From the NCBI RefSeq assembly GCF_030381805.1, contig NZ_JAUDRH010000011.1, positions 62,001-126,000 of the forward strand: a DNA stretch of 64,000 nucleotides. The letters run 5' to 3'. The notes below the pieces were generated by a model. That model ran no database searches. It saw only the letters and a list, made by a program, of their open reading frames with translations, and was not told where the DNA came from. Below, in pieces: positions 15,660 to 25,114 of this stretch (its first letter is position 1; every line of letters begins with the position of its first letter). Origin of the DNA: Chlorogloeopsis sp. ULAP01 (lineage in GTDB: Bacteria; Cyanobacteriota; Cyanobacteriia; Cyanobacteriales; Nostocaceae). The translations under genes were made by a program, and so were the position numbers.

Positions 15660-17455
15660 ATTTTTGTCCACAAAATCCATTTTTTTGAACTGGAAAAAAT
15701 TGTCCATATACCCCCTCTAACTGGTTTATATTCAGAACTTAACAGCAGATAATTAGGCGAGTATTTGATTAAAATTTCCTCTTGCCTTTTTCCTGAAAGA
15801 ATAGATTCAAAGATATCTATACGTACTTTCCTTATAGACTCTGGTTGCCATTTTATCGGTTTTAAGTATGCATGACCTACTGTAAAATTCTGCTCAATAT
15901 CTAAGTTTTTATATTCATTGAGTGTATAGCCCAACAGCCATGCATTGAGAGCATGACGCTCTAGTACTGTAGTGTCAGAAATCACAGAACTATGAGAAGT
16001 TTGATTAAATTGAAAAAGTTGCCCTCCCTTAGTAAACAAAGAAGCTACATTTGCTTCAAAGGAACCAGCAATAATTGAATTTTTATCAATTTGGGAAAGT
16101 GAAGAACGTAAGGGTTTCAGTTCTTCTAGAGTCTTAGTATATTGAACAGGTTCTGTGGCGTGAAGAGCTTCATAAGTTCTTCCCCAAACACCAGTTATAA
16201 GTATAGCTATTACTAGAACTTTAATAACTTTATCGAAAATCATTTTATCTTGAAATATTAGTACCAATGAGCCTAAAAGTAGTATTTCTCCAAATGGTCT
16301 GTTAACGTAGTTCCAGTGGTAATTTTCAAATTCTAAGCCTGTCACAATTGCACTATTTAGCAAAAGATAACTTGAAAATGTCATCAGCGAAATAATGACT
16401 AAATTAAAGTGACGAAAGTAAAAAATGGCGATTGCACCTACTATTAAATGCATCCACGTCCAAAGATTCACAATATAGTTTCTTCGGAAAGGGTCATCCA
16501 AGAATAGTTTTGCGCCTCGACTCATCCGTTCTAAAATAGGTTTAAATTCAGGCTTTGAGAAAATAACTGAATTTGAAGTTATTTGGGGAAAACCAATGAT
16601 GAGACCACCTAGCAAAATTAGCCCTACAAACCATAATTCATGAAAACACCTCTCTCTTGAGATAATTCCTCGCCATCCTAAAAATAAATATATAAATCCA
16701 TAAAGTGTCAGAGCAATAAATGCTGCCGTCCAGTAAAAAAAATATAAATGTATGCAGCTACCCAGAAGAATTCCACCAACTAGTGCTGTTTGCCAATTTC
16801 GACGAACAACAGGAAGAAATAGACAAGAAAGTAATAATAAAAATGGTAGATTGAGTAGAGGTGTCACAATTCGATATTGTGGCAGTACCGCGTTACCAAT
16901 TGCGTTAGGTAAGACACCATTATGAATTACGCTCTTGAGATTAATAAAGTTCTCTAGGAAAGAACGACCTATAAATCCTCCATCACACAGGCAAATTATT
17001 GTACATATAAATGCCCAAAAAGTTGAGCGTTTAGTATTCTGAAATAGTAATCTAAACAATATGTAAAGTGATAAGCCAAAAAATACACCACCTAAAATAC
17101 GCCAGACTATAGGAACAAGAATTAAAGGAACTCCTAGCCAACTTGCTAATTTAGCGATCGGTACAAACTGAAGCCAAGAATAAAGCGTGGGTATAGAATC
17201 AGAAGGTCTAGTGAAAGGATCTCGTAATAGCCATTCTCCATAGTAGGGAGCTTTTGTTATAGCAAGATAGAGTACATCATCCCCGTCTGCTAAGTACTCA
17301 AAAGTACCGAATTTAAAGAAAACCGCCAAGTGGGGCAATATGGACAAAATTACCCCAACTATACAACAGAAAACTATTGCAAATATATCTTGCTTTTTCC
17401 AAACATTAATAACAAATTTTTCAGGAGTTTGGTAATTTTTATGTGTAAATAGCAT
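15656..17455 (-). CDS. GT-C-like polytopic membrane protein
   Basis: A 599-residue membrane protein with about 10-12 helices in the first 430 residues and a soluble C-terminal part. After the first helix it has the acidic loop FEYLADGDDVLYLAITKAPYYGEWLLRDPF, which resembles the metal-binding loop of GT-C glycosyltransferases that use polyprenyl-phosphate sugars outside the membrane. It overlaps the GT2 gene by 4 bp. The pair fits a two-step system: the GT2 makes the lipid-linked sugar and this protein transfers it. The assignment to GT-C rests on topology and this loop only. Confidence 0.6.
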   Translation of the reverse strand: MLFTHKNYQTPEKFVINVWKKQDIFAIVFCCIVGVILSILPHLAVFFKFGTFEYLADGDDVLYLAITKAPYYGEWLLRDPFTRPSDSIPTLYSWLQFVPIAKLASWLGVPLILVPIVWRILGGVFFGLSLYILFRLLFQNTKRSTFWAFICTIICLCDGGFIGRSFLENFINLKSVIHNGVLPNAIGNAVLPQYRIVTPLLNLPFLLLLSCLFLPVVRRNWQTALVGGILLGSCIHLYFFYWTAAFIALTLYGFIYLFLGWRGIISRERCFHELWFVGLILLGGLIIGFPQITSNSVIFSKPEFKPILERMSRGAKLFLDDPFRRNYIVNLWTWMHLIVGAIAIFYFRHFNLVIISLMTFSSYLLLNSAIVTGLEFENYHWNYVNRPFGEILLLGSLVLIFQDKMIFDKVIKVLVIAILITGVWGRTYEALHATEPVQYTKTLEELKPLRSSLSQIDKNSIIAGSFEANVASLFTKGGQLFQFNQTSHSSVISDTTVLERHALNAWLLGYTLNEYKNLDIEQNFTVGHAYLKPIKWQPESIRKVRIDIFESILSGKRQEEILIKYSPNYLLLSSEYKPVRGGIWTIFSSSKKWILWTKI

Positions 17456-17521
17456 TTTAAAATCAAAAAATCACAGCAATCACATTTATCTACAAAACTT
17501 ATAATCTTAGACACGGTAAGG

Positions 17522-18685
17522 CTAACAAGAATAGACTCTTTCAATTTGTTCTATTGTTATTTGGGGACTACAATAGTTTTCTAATAATTGTCTAGCTTGT
17601 ACCCTTCGTTCCTGTTGCAAAGATGAATTATTCAATAATGCGACAGTCCGTTCAATTAAACCTTGATCATCTTCACAAATACCAGCATGAACTCCATCTA
17701 AAGCCGGGATACCTTCAACCCCATCAGATGTAGTTACAACTGGTGTACCTAAAGCAAAAGCCTCCATAACTTTGACTTTCATACCGCTACCTGCAATAGG
17801 TGCATACAGCATCACATCTGTCTTAGTGAAGTAGGGCAAGGTATCAGGTACATCCTGATAAATTTCCAAGTCTTCTATATCGGTGAAGGCTGCAAGTGCA
17901 TTTTTAGCATTTCTCCCAACCATTTGCAGTTTGGCATTAGGAACACGACGTTTAATTTCTGGCCACAATCTAGTCAAAAGCCTTTCTGCCGCAGAATAAG
18001 TCGGTGTCCAGTTAAATCCACCAATGAGTCCTAATATTGGTTGCTGATTTATTTGCTTTTGTTCTAGAAATGGATAAAGTGAGAAATCTATACCTAATGG
18101 AACCGTATAAATAGAAGCTTGAGGATTAATTTGATTGATATGTTTAGCTAGGCGCTCCGACAATGTAATAATCCTAGGAAAAGCCTTCAGTAATTTCTGT
18201 TCTGCTCGATAAGTGAAAAACCGTCTGAGGCGAGTTCCCAGAGAGTTTTGATACTCAAATGCGCGATCTAATGAAAATAGATAATGAACATTAATAATTG
18301 CTCGTTCCTTGTGTTCGAGTCCTAGCCAACCACTCCAGAGCTGTTCGAGATGAAGGATATCGTGAGGTTTGGCAAGTTCTGATGCTAAATCTTGGCATAG
18401 ATCTGAACTAAAGATATAGGAGTAAGGTCGTCGTAGGGTTTCCATCTTTGCTATCAGTCCATTTTTTCGGTTGGGAACAGGATAGCAGCGCAAGTCGTAA
18501 TCTGATGCTGGAAAAAGAGCTTGAGCTTTGGCGATATCTTCTAATTTGCTACAAGTTGCAAACGCGGTAACATGATGTCCTTTGTTAACTAATCCTTTAA
18601 ATAAAACATAGTACCACCTAGCATCAGCGTTACCAAAAGGTAAAGGTAGTGAATTTATTACTAACAGAACTCGCATAGATTTCAT
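17522..18685 (-). CDS. GT4-type glycosyltransferase, PEP-CTERM/EPS-associated style
   Basis: A 387-residue GT-B enzyme. The N-terminal MRVLLVINSLPLPFGNADARWYYVL and the C-terminal PTYSAAERLLTRLWPEIKRRVPNAKLQ, IAGSGMKVKVMEAFALGTPVVTT and GVEGIPA match the glycosyltransferase subgroup often found beside exosortase loci. The nucleotide-sugar region has no canonical EX7E, but KVMEAFALGTPVV occupies that place. ATG 18676 is an alternative start three residues in. It lies 14 bp after the next minus-strand gene, in the same probable operon. Confidence 0.82.
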   Translation of the reverse strand: MKSMRVLLVINSLPLPFGNADARWYYVLFKGLVNKGHHVTAFATCSKLEDIAKAQALFPASDYDLRCYPVPNRKNGLIAKMETLRRPYSYIFSSDLCQDLASELAKPHDILHLEQLWSGWLGLEHKERAIINVHYLFSLDRAFEYQNSLGTRLRRFFTYRAEQKLLKAFPRIITLSERLAKHINQINPQASIYTVPLGIDFSLYPFLEQKQINQQPILGLIGGFNWTPTYSAAERLLTRLWPEIKRRVPNAKLQMVGRNAKNALAAFTDIEDLEIYQDVPDTLPYFTKTDVMLYAPIAGSGMKVKVMEAFALGTPVVTTSDGVEGIPALDGVHAGICEDDQGLIERTVALLNNSSLQQERRVQARQLLENYCSPQITIEQIERVYSC

Positions 18686-18699
18686 TTATTTAAAAATAT

Positions 18700-19830
18700 T
18701 TATTCAATCTTGTTTAAAATTTTTCTTGCCATGTCATCCCAACTATAATCTCGTAATTTTTGCGAAAAAGAAGATACTAAATTGCTGTAATGGTGTTTAT
18801 TGCACCACCACTTTTGAAGTCGTGCTGCTAAATCAATCGCATCTTCAGGATTAGGAATTAATAAATCTTGCAGTTGTGGTGGATAGCGTTCTGCTACTCC
18901 AGCCTTAGCACTAACTATACTTGGTAAGCCACAACATAGGGCTTCACATACTCCCAAACCATAGGCTTCGTAACGAGTAGGAGCAACCAAGCAATCAGCA
19001 GCCTGTAACAAACGAGGAACATCAGAGCGGAATCCCAAAAAATGAATACGGGAATTGATACCAGCAACTACAGCCCGACGTTGCCATTCTTCTAGTTCTG
19101 CTCCAACCCCAATGACTACCAAATCTGCATCCCATTCTGAAGAGGCACATAACTGTTGCCAAGCTGCAAATAGTGTATCGAATCCTTTGCGGCGATCGCC
19201 TAAAGCACCAATAAAAACTACTATTGGTTTGTCATCTGCCCATCCTAGTTGCTGGCGAAGTGCAGTTCGCTCTTGTTGTGTAGCTGGATAAAAAATTTGT
19301 GAATCGATTCCATAATAGACTACGTGCAGTTTGTGTTCAGGAATTTTTAGTTTCTCGATCAAATCTCGTTTTGTGTTGTTTGAATTGACAATGATAACCC
19401 GCGCAGATTTGAATGCTTTTCGTTCTGCATCTAAAAACATTTGATGAGAAACAGCTCCCTTACACTGACTTAATAAGCCAGCTTGATTATTAGGGTGGTA
19501 AACCGCATGAACATAATGTACCCAGTTAACATCTCCCCACTGGCAATTACCACCATTGACCAATACTCTACTACCATTGACAGCAACGCGCTGTGCTTGG
19601 AGGCGACCTATCCAGTCGAGTAAGGGGCTGCTAAGTAGATAAGAATTAGCTACCTTTGGTACACGATGAAATTTAACATTGGGATAAGCTAATAATTCAT
19701 TCGCCACTCGGTGGGCTACTAGATATACTTGTTGTCCTTGTTTTGCTAGGTAATCAGCCAAAGCATAATTAGCTCTGTCCATCCCACCCGTCTTAACAAA
19801 ATCACCTGTTACTAGTAGACAAGACTTCAT
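18700..19830 (-). CDS. GT4-family glycosyltransferase
   Basis: A 376-residue GT-B enzyme: N-terminal CLLVTGDFVKTGGMDRANYALADYL with the acceptor loop GGMDRAN. The C-terminal part has VVFIGALGDRRKGFDTLFAAW and LVAPTRYEAYGLGVCEALCCGLPSIVS with the EX7E pair. It overlaps the ligase/polymerase gene upstream by ATGA (19827-19830), showing translational coupling. Confidence 0.9.
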   Translation of the reverse strand: MKSCLLVTGDFVKTGGMDRANYALADYLAKQGQQVYLVAHRVANELLAYPNVKFHRVPKVANSYLLSSPLLDWIGRLQAQRVAVNGSRVLVNGGNCQWGDVNWVHYVHAVYHPNNQAGLLSQCKGAVSHQMFLDAERKAFKSARVIIVNSNNTKRDLIEKLKIPEHKLHVVYYGIDSQIFYPATQQERTALRQQLGWADDKPIVVFIGALGDRRKGFDTLFAAWQQLCASSEWDADLVVIGVGAELEEWQRRAVVAGINSRIHFLGFRSDVPRLLQAADCLVAPTRYEAYGLGVCEALCCGLPSIVSAKAGVAERYPPQLQDLLIPNPEDAIDLAARLQKWWCNKHHYSNLVSSFSQKLRDYSWDDMARKILNKIE

Positions 19831-21203
19831 AACTGAACAGTTGTCGAAAGTTTTTTATCTACCATCTTGCTATTGCCAGCAGCCACAAACAGTGCAGTAT
19901 TTAGTAACCAAAATTCCATGCCGCTCTGGCTCATAAATAGAGGATAGTTAAAAGTGACTGCTAATGCTCCAATGTCGTAAGCAAAAATCAACGCACCCCA
20001 AAGAGCAAAGTCACCCAATTTGCGATTGATAGCAATTTTCCAAGCAGTTTGGCATGCTAAGTAAAGCGCAGCAATATATGCAAATATCAGAGGTAATCCT
20101 CCATCTAGTAGCCATCCAGTCCACTGAATTTCTACCCAAATCGGTTGGGACATCATGTCAGTGTTATCACCAAAATAGTTATTTATCATTCCCCAACGCC
20201 CCAGCCCTGCCCCCAAAGGATATTGAGGCAATAGCTTTTCAAAAGTATGCTGTAAAAATAGCCCCCGGTGTTGCTGGTAAATTTCGTGAGGGGATGCAGC
20301 AAACAAGCTATATATGCGTTTTAGTGTAGACTGTCCTCCAATAGCGATCGCCCAAGAAAATGTTGCCGCAAACAAGGCTGTTACACCTGAAACCATCACT
20401 ATTAAACGCGTGATTTGTCCTGTTCTGAGCAACACGGCTGCGAAAAAAACCATAGAAATAGCAGCCAATACCAAAATAGAACGCACTTGAGATAGATAGA
20501 TACAAAACAGACCAATACCAGCACTACCTATACAAGCAATTCGTAAAATCGGGTTTTTGTATTTAAGTGCGATCGCGACACTAAATAAAAGAGCATAAAA
20601 ACCTGCTGTTGCTGCTCCTCCTGGCATATCAGTTAAGCCCATCGGTCTGTAGACTTGTTTACCATTAGCTAAAGCAATTAATAATCCCTGCTTTTGAAAG
20701 ATGCTATTTTGAATAACTGTGGACAAAGATAGTTGAAATATTGTTGGAAAGTACATCTGTAGTACCCCAAAGCCAGCGCTTAAGGTGTGAATGCCCCAAA
20801 TCATAAATATTAAGCTCTGAAAACTATTGGGTGTAATTTTTAAACTTCTCACCCAAAAGAGGGGGCTGAGAATGGCAAGATACATAGCCCATTGAGCAGC
20901 CCCTGCCGCTATAGAATTAATATAGGGATGTAAACAAAATTGTAAAAGCATAATTACCAGCACTATAAATGCTGGGTTAGTGGCAGGATGTTTGCACCCT
21001 TCTGGTTTCAAATGTACTAATAGAAATAAACCCAGGGCAAAAGATGCAATCCGTATTGGTACACGAAAAATACCGATTTGTGGAAATAACAGCAATATCT
21101 GCAAGCTGAATTGTAGCAAGATAAAGGTATGGGCCCATGTCCAGTTTAATTTTGTCCATATAGAGGAAGAATTTGAGAAGTTCTGACTTGTTTTTAGAAT
21201 CAC
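19827..21203 (-). CDS. O-antigen ligase/Wzy-like polysaccharide polymerase
   Basis: A 458-residue protein with about 10-12 transmembrane helices and a large hydrophilic loop near residues 300-350 (PHEIYQQHRGLFLQHTFEKLLPQYPLGAGLGRWG). This is the layout of the WaaL/Wzy family, and LGAGLGRWG is a common feature of its long periplasmic loop. It would polymerise or ligate repeat units on the outer side of the plasma membrane. It is coupled to the glycosyltransferase downstream by a 4-bp overlap. Confidence 0.78.
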   Translation of the reverse strand: MILKTSQNFSNSSSIWTKLNWTWAHTFILLQFSLQILLLFPQIGIFRVPIRIASFALGLFLLVHLKPEGCKHPATNPAFIVLVIMLLQFCLHPYINSIAAGAAQWAMYLAILSPLFWVRSLKITPNSFQSLIFMIWGIHTLSAGFGVLQMYFPTIFQLSLSTVIQNSIFQKQGLLIALANGKQVYRPMGLTDMPGGAATAGFYALLFSVAIALKYKNPILRIACIGSAGIGLFCIYLSQVRSILVLAAISMVFFAAVLLRTGQITRLIVMVSGVTALFAATFSWAIAIGGQSTLKRIYSLFAASPHEIYQQHRGLFLQHTFEKLLPQYPLGAGLGRWGMINNYFGDNTDMMSQPIWVEIQWTGWLLDGGLPLIFAYIAALYLACQTAWKIAINRKLGDFALWGALIFAYDIGALAVTFNYPLFMSQSGMEFWLLNTALFVAAGNSKMVDKKLSTTVQL

Positions 21204-21311
21204 TGAATCTACCTAACAAACTTTTTTAATAATTCCTAATATAAAATTTAATAATTTACTTCAAGTTTAGCTAAAGTTAGTCCATGTTCTTTATCAATAA
21301 GATTATGAAAC

Positions 21312-22160
21312 TCAATTACTCTTTAATTTTAGAAGAAAGTTAGAAGCTCCATAGAAGCATTCTAAATCTAGCTTATATTCTTTTATTTCAATCAAACCTT
21401 GATTCAAAATAAGATAGAAATCATATAAATCGCTTAACATTCTCCATATATCAAACAACATAGATTTAGTGGTAATTGAAGCTGCACCAATCTCTAATTG
21501 TATAAATTCAATTTTTTTGTTTATAATCATTTGATAAGCACCTTTGAGTGCTAAAAATTCAAATCCTTCAATATCAAGTTTTAAAAAATCAACTTTCTCA
21601 ATCCTATTTTGCTGACAAAAGTCATCCAATTTAATAGTATTTACTATTTCATGTGGTGGAGAATCTGCTAAATCTGCCATCATTATATTCAAATAATCAA
21701 GTTTAACAAGGCTGGCTCCAGGAGAGCCTCTCCAAGGCGAATATAATCCAGAACAACTGTTCTCTTCTGAAATAGCTAGTTTGTGAAGTTTAATATTTTT
21801 GAAATATTTATTACTTTCTAATAAATAAGAAAAACAAGATGCAGATGGTTCAAAAATATATAAATCAAAGTTTTTTTTTGCAGAATCACATACCTTTTTA
21901 ATCATGTCTGAATAATGGCCATAATTTCCACCTACATCAAAAATAATCAAATTCTTATTATTGTTTAATGTCTTTAGTGCAAATTTGAATGCTATTTTTT
22001 CGCCAGTACAATCAGGAGCTAGTTGAGAAGCGGCGATTCTATTCATTGCATTTAAACAGATTTTATTCAACCCATAAAAAAAAATAAATAAAGATGGTCT
22101 TGAGAAAATAAATAGAAAAACTCTCAGTAGTTGAATTTTAATACTGTATTCCCATTTCAT
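21312..22160 (-). CDS. FkbM-family methyltransferase
   Basis: A 282-residue protein with motif I NLIIFDVGGNYGHYSDMIK, strand IFEPSASCF and the FkbM hallmark VDFLKLDIEGFEFLALKGA. These enzymes O-methylate sugars or polyketides. An N-terminal hydrophobic stretch (about residues 10-35) may tether it to the membrane. It is AT-richer than its neighbours and surrounded by AT-rich spacers. A second FkbM gene at 35572-36557 is frameshifted. Confidence 0.85.
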   Translation of the reverse strand: MKWEYSIKIQLLRVFLFIFSRPSLFIFFYGLNKICLNAMNRIAASQLAPDCTGEKIAFKFALKTLNNNKNLIIFDVGGNYGHYSDMIKKVCDSAKKNFDLYIFEPSASCFSYLLESNKYFKNIKLHKLAISEENSCSGLYSPWRGSPGASLVKLDYLNIMMADLADSPPHEIVNTIKLDDFCQQNRIEKVDFLKLDIEGFEFLALKGAYQMIINKKIEFIQLEIGAASITTKSMLFDIWRMLSDLYDFYLILNQGLIEIKEYKLDLECFYGASNFLLKLKSN

Positions 22161-22205
22161 ACGCTACCTAATTGATTTTAATTCCTTAAAATTTTATCAA
22201 GTCTC

Positions 22206-22886
22206 CTAAGATAAAGTTTTAGGTTTTCCTACACAAAGAATATTGTCGCTAAATGCACGCCCACGAAAACCTAGATTTTCTGGCCAGTGCCACGGTGTAA
22301 AGGGTATACGTCCATAGTTGCTGTATTGTATTTGAATCTCAGTAATTTTACACTCCGTAAAAATACGGAAAATATCAATCTCTAGCAAAGCTGTTATGTG
22401 TGCCGGATAAAGACCAGGTGCTTCCTGAAATGCATTGAACTGATTTTTCAAAATAAAGGTTAACTTGCTTAACAAGCTTAATTGATTTGGTGTGGTGACA
22501 ATTACTAATCCTCCAGGCTTGGTTAACCTAACCAGCTCTCGTATAAAAGCCCGTGGATTTTCCAGGTGTTCAATAGTCTCAACCGCACAGACAACATCAG
22601 CGAAACCCTCTGGTAAAGGTGCTTTCCCAATATCTAAGTCAAAGGCGAGAAATTCTATTTGTGGTGGAAAGTCAGGATAGCGTACAGCATCTACACCAAT
22701 ATAACGATCAAAGCGATCGCGTACAAATGGCCAAAGCTTACCTTTACCACAACCAACATCTACCAATACACCACCACCTGAATGTCTTTGCGCTACTGTT
22801 CTAGCCACCATTTGGTAGATAGGATCACTACTACTGCCAAGGCTTTGTCGCGCTCTGTTGTCAACATTTATTTGTGTTTGCGTCAT
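22206..22886 (-). CDS. Class I SAM-dependent methyltransferase
   Basis: A 226-residue protein with GGVLVDVGCGKGKLWPFV (motif I), YIGVDAVRYPDF (acidic strand) and FADVVCAVETIEHLENPRAFIRELVRLTKPGGLVIVTTPN. The ATG is preceded by a GAGTAACAAG stretch. It is the first gene of the minus-strand run that continues through FkbM, so it probably lies near a promoter in the 177-bp spacer to its right. Role: modification of a glycan or lipid intermediate, by context. Confidence 0.85.
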   Translation of the reverse strand: MTQTQINVDNRARQSLGSSSDPIYQMVARTVAQRHSGGGVLVDVGCGKGKLWPFVRDRFDRYIGVDAVRYPDFPPQIEFLAFDLDIGKAPLPEGFADVVCAVETIEHLENPRAFIRELVRLTKPGGLVIVTTPNQLSLLSKLTFILKNQFNAFQEAPGLYPAHITALLEIDIFRIFTECKITEIQIQYSNYGRIPFTPWHWPENLGFRGRAFSDNILCVGKPKTLS

Positions 22887-23063
22887 TATTTGCTTGTTAC
22901 TCTAGTAGTTCAAATATCGTGCTGTTTCCCTACCCAACTAAATCATGCTTGCATTCAGTAATGTTCAAAGCGCCATAACACAAGACTTGATATCCCATTG
23001 TTGGACAAGTCTAATATTGATGAGTGTAGCTATCTTGTTTTGCCTATAGTTTGTCCACACACC

Positions 23064-23828
23064 CTAACTTTTAGTCTTTTGAATATGACACTTGCGTTTC
23101 CACCAAGATAGTCCAAACATGATGCCAACAAAGGAACCAATAGCTACATTGGAGGAGAACTCAAAGGGAACGGTGGGAGGGTTAGAAGTGCCATTATATT
23201 CTACTGTGATGCTTGCTGAAGCAAGTGTTGTAATGTTGGTCGCAACGTTACCACCCCCACCACTAACACCAGTGAATATTTCCGTAAAAGGCTCAAAAGA
23301 AAAAGTCCCTGTTCCTAAAAAACCTGCAATGTCTATTGGTTGACTAAAAGTCACTATCATCGGACTAGCGTTATTATTGATTGTGAATGGGCCAAACTGT
23401 GTAGGTGTGTTAGGAGCCAAATTAGTGTACCTCGTTCTCCCTATTTCGGTATAAGAAGCCAGAGGTGAATAAGTTTGTAGTGCGGCAGGAGCATTTGCAC
23501 CTGGAGTCAAATCAAAAAAAGTTGGTTCAACCCTAACAGTAAAAGTCTGAGGATTTGCGGCTGTATTTGTAACTGTACCACTACTGCTTAAAGTAGCAGT
23601 TATAGTAAATTTGACATCAGTTACTATTTCTCCTGGTTGTGGATTATACTTATCTAGTGTTAATACAGGAGTTCCAGCAAGTTCAGTCACTTGATTACTG
23701 AACGAAGTAGTTTGAGTGAAAAAAGTCAATGCATTAGCTTTTGGAGCTACAAACAAAGAACTTACAGAAATCGAAGCGGCTAATCCAGCTACATAAGTTA
23801 AGTTTTTTGCACGTTGCTTCAGTGTCAT
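23064..23828 (-). CDS. Secreted protein with a C-terminal exosortase-type sorting signal
   Basis: A 254-residue protein. The first 33 residues are a signal peptide with a basic start (MTLKQRAKNL), a hydrophobic core and an AxA-like cleavage region (APKANALTF). The mature part is rich in Thr, Ser and Asn and predicted beta-strand. The C-terminus has VPFEFSSN, then a hydrophobic helix (VAIGSFVGIMFGLSWW) and a basic cluster (KRKCHIQK), which is the tripartite plan of PEP-CTERM-like anchors with PFE in place of PEP. It should be exported and processed by the exosortase encoded at 26679-28277. No enzymatic motif is seen. Confidence 0.75.
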   Translation of the reverse strand: MTLKQRAKNLTYVAGLAASISVSSLFVAPKANALTFFTQTTSFSNQVTELAGTPVLTLDKYNPQPGEIVTDVKFTITATLSSSGTVTNTAANPQTFTVRVEPTFFDLTPGANAPAALQTYSPLASYTEIGRTRYTNLAPNTPTQFGPFTINNNASPMIVTFSQPIDIAGFLGTGTFSFEPFTEIFTGVSGGGGNVATNITTLASASITVEYNGTSNPPTVPFEFSSNVAIGSFVGIMFGLSWWKRKCHIQKTKS

Positions 23829-23989
23829 AATTTTTTCACTGTTGGTTAGAACAAAAGAACAAAAAAGCTAGTTTTTTCCTAACCTTGTATAAGGCTTGCT
23901 ATCCCTTTTTGAGTGTTTCTAATCAATTCGGTTAAGTTATCACAATTAGCTCTAAGGAAATACGGTTTCCAATGCAGATTTTTATCAAA

Positions 23990-25114
23990 TCATGCCACAG
24001 CCTTTTGTTTATCAAGTTGAGAAAGCAGATTGTAAAGCCGATTCAGCTGGCTTTCAGGATTACAAAGATAAGCAGCTCGTGACTTTCCAGCGTCTGCTAG
24101 ATATTTTCTTTCATGAGGATTTGCAATCAATTTACCCAAAACCTCACTCAAGGCATTAGTATCATTGGGTGTAACCAACCGTCCGCAGGAGTCATCAACA
24201 ATTTCTGCTCCTCCCCCCATAGCAGTTGTAATGACTGGTAAACCTGCATAAAGAGCCTCTACAAAAGCAATTCCAAATGGTTCTGCCCCTGTGTTCGGTT
24301 GACAATAAATATCAGCTGCAACCAACAAGCGTGGCACATCAGTTCTTTGTCCCAAAAAGCGCACTCGCTCACGAATACCCAGATGTTGCGCTTGCACTTC
24401 TAGTTCTTGTAGGTACTCTGACTCATGAGGACGTTGCACTCCTCCAGCCAGCCAACATATCCAATTTGGTACTTCGCGCAATTGCCCCAAAGCTGAAAGT
24501 AACACATTTTGCCCCTTCCATCGCTCTAGACGAGATGCCTGGATAATAGCGATCGCATCATCAGGAGTATCCAGTTCAGTTCTGACAGCATGGCGAATCA
24601 AGGCATTATTGCCAATATCAGGACAGACTACAGGTAGATAAAGAGTATCACTGTAGCTTTGATAGAGCTTTGGTACAGTAGCTTGGGTGTAACGACTATT
24701 AGCAATTACCAAATCTGGCGGCACCAACTTCGCCAATTGCTCTAAAGGATGTCTGCCATTTAGCACGTCATGACACCAAAATACCAGTGGTATATGATTT
24801 GCTCTAACCGTCGAACCAAAAATCGCTTGCGGCCAGCATGCATGACAAATTACTACATCAAATTGCTCTTGTCTTAAGAGTTGCTGGAGTTGCAACCTCG
24901 CTCTCCACACTGTCCAAGGATGACTTACTCTTACATGACCTAGCATATGTACTGTAGCGCCCAAGCTTCGCAGTTCATTCACTAATCTACCTTCAAAGCA
25001 CAAGGCAAAGTGAGGCTGCATTTGTGTGCATAAACTTTGCTCTTTTGCCAGAGTTAGTAGCAAAGTCTCAATTCCACCGAACAAATTTCCGGCAGAGATA
25101 TGTAGAAGTTTCAT
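23990..25114 (-). CDS. GT4-family glycosyltransferase
   Basis: A 374-residue GT-B enzyme starting MKLLHISAGNLFGGIETLLL, with the GGIE acceptor loop. The C-terminal half has IIQASRLERWKGQNVLLSAL and PFGIAFVEALYAGLPVITTAMGGGAEIV. ATG at 25114 is preferred over one at 25153 because the protein then begins with the first Rossmann strand and makes an ATGA overlap with the upstream gene. An extension of 13 residues would otherwise lie inside that gene. Confidence 0.9.
   Translation of the reverse strand: MKLLHISAGNLFGGIETLLLTLAKEQSLCTQMQPHFALCFEGRLVNELRSLGATVHMLGHVRVSHPWTVWRARLQLQQLLRQEQFDVVICHACWPQAIFGSTVRANHIPLVFWCHDVLNGRHPLEQLAKLVPPDLVIANSRYTQATVPKLYQSYSDTLYLPVVCPDIGNNALIRHAVRTELDTPDDAIAIIQASRLERWKGQNVLLSALGQLREVPNWICWLAGGVQRPHESEYLQELEVQAQHLGIRERVRFLGQRTDVPRLLVAADIYCQPNTGAEPFGIAFVEALYAGLPVITTAMGGGAEIVDDSCGRLVTPNDTNALSEVLGKLIANPHERKYLADAGKSRAAYLCNPESQLNRLYNLLSQLDKQKAVA

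Noticed and set aside
15660..15707. Longer start for the GT2 gene
   Set aside because: It would overlap the upstream gene by 52 bp, while the ATG at 15659 forms a clean ATGA overlap at the first beta strand.
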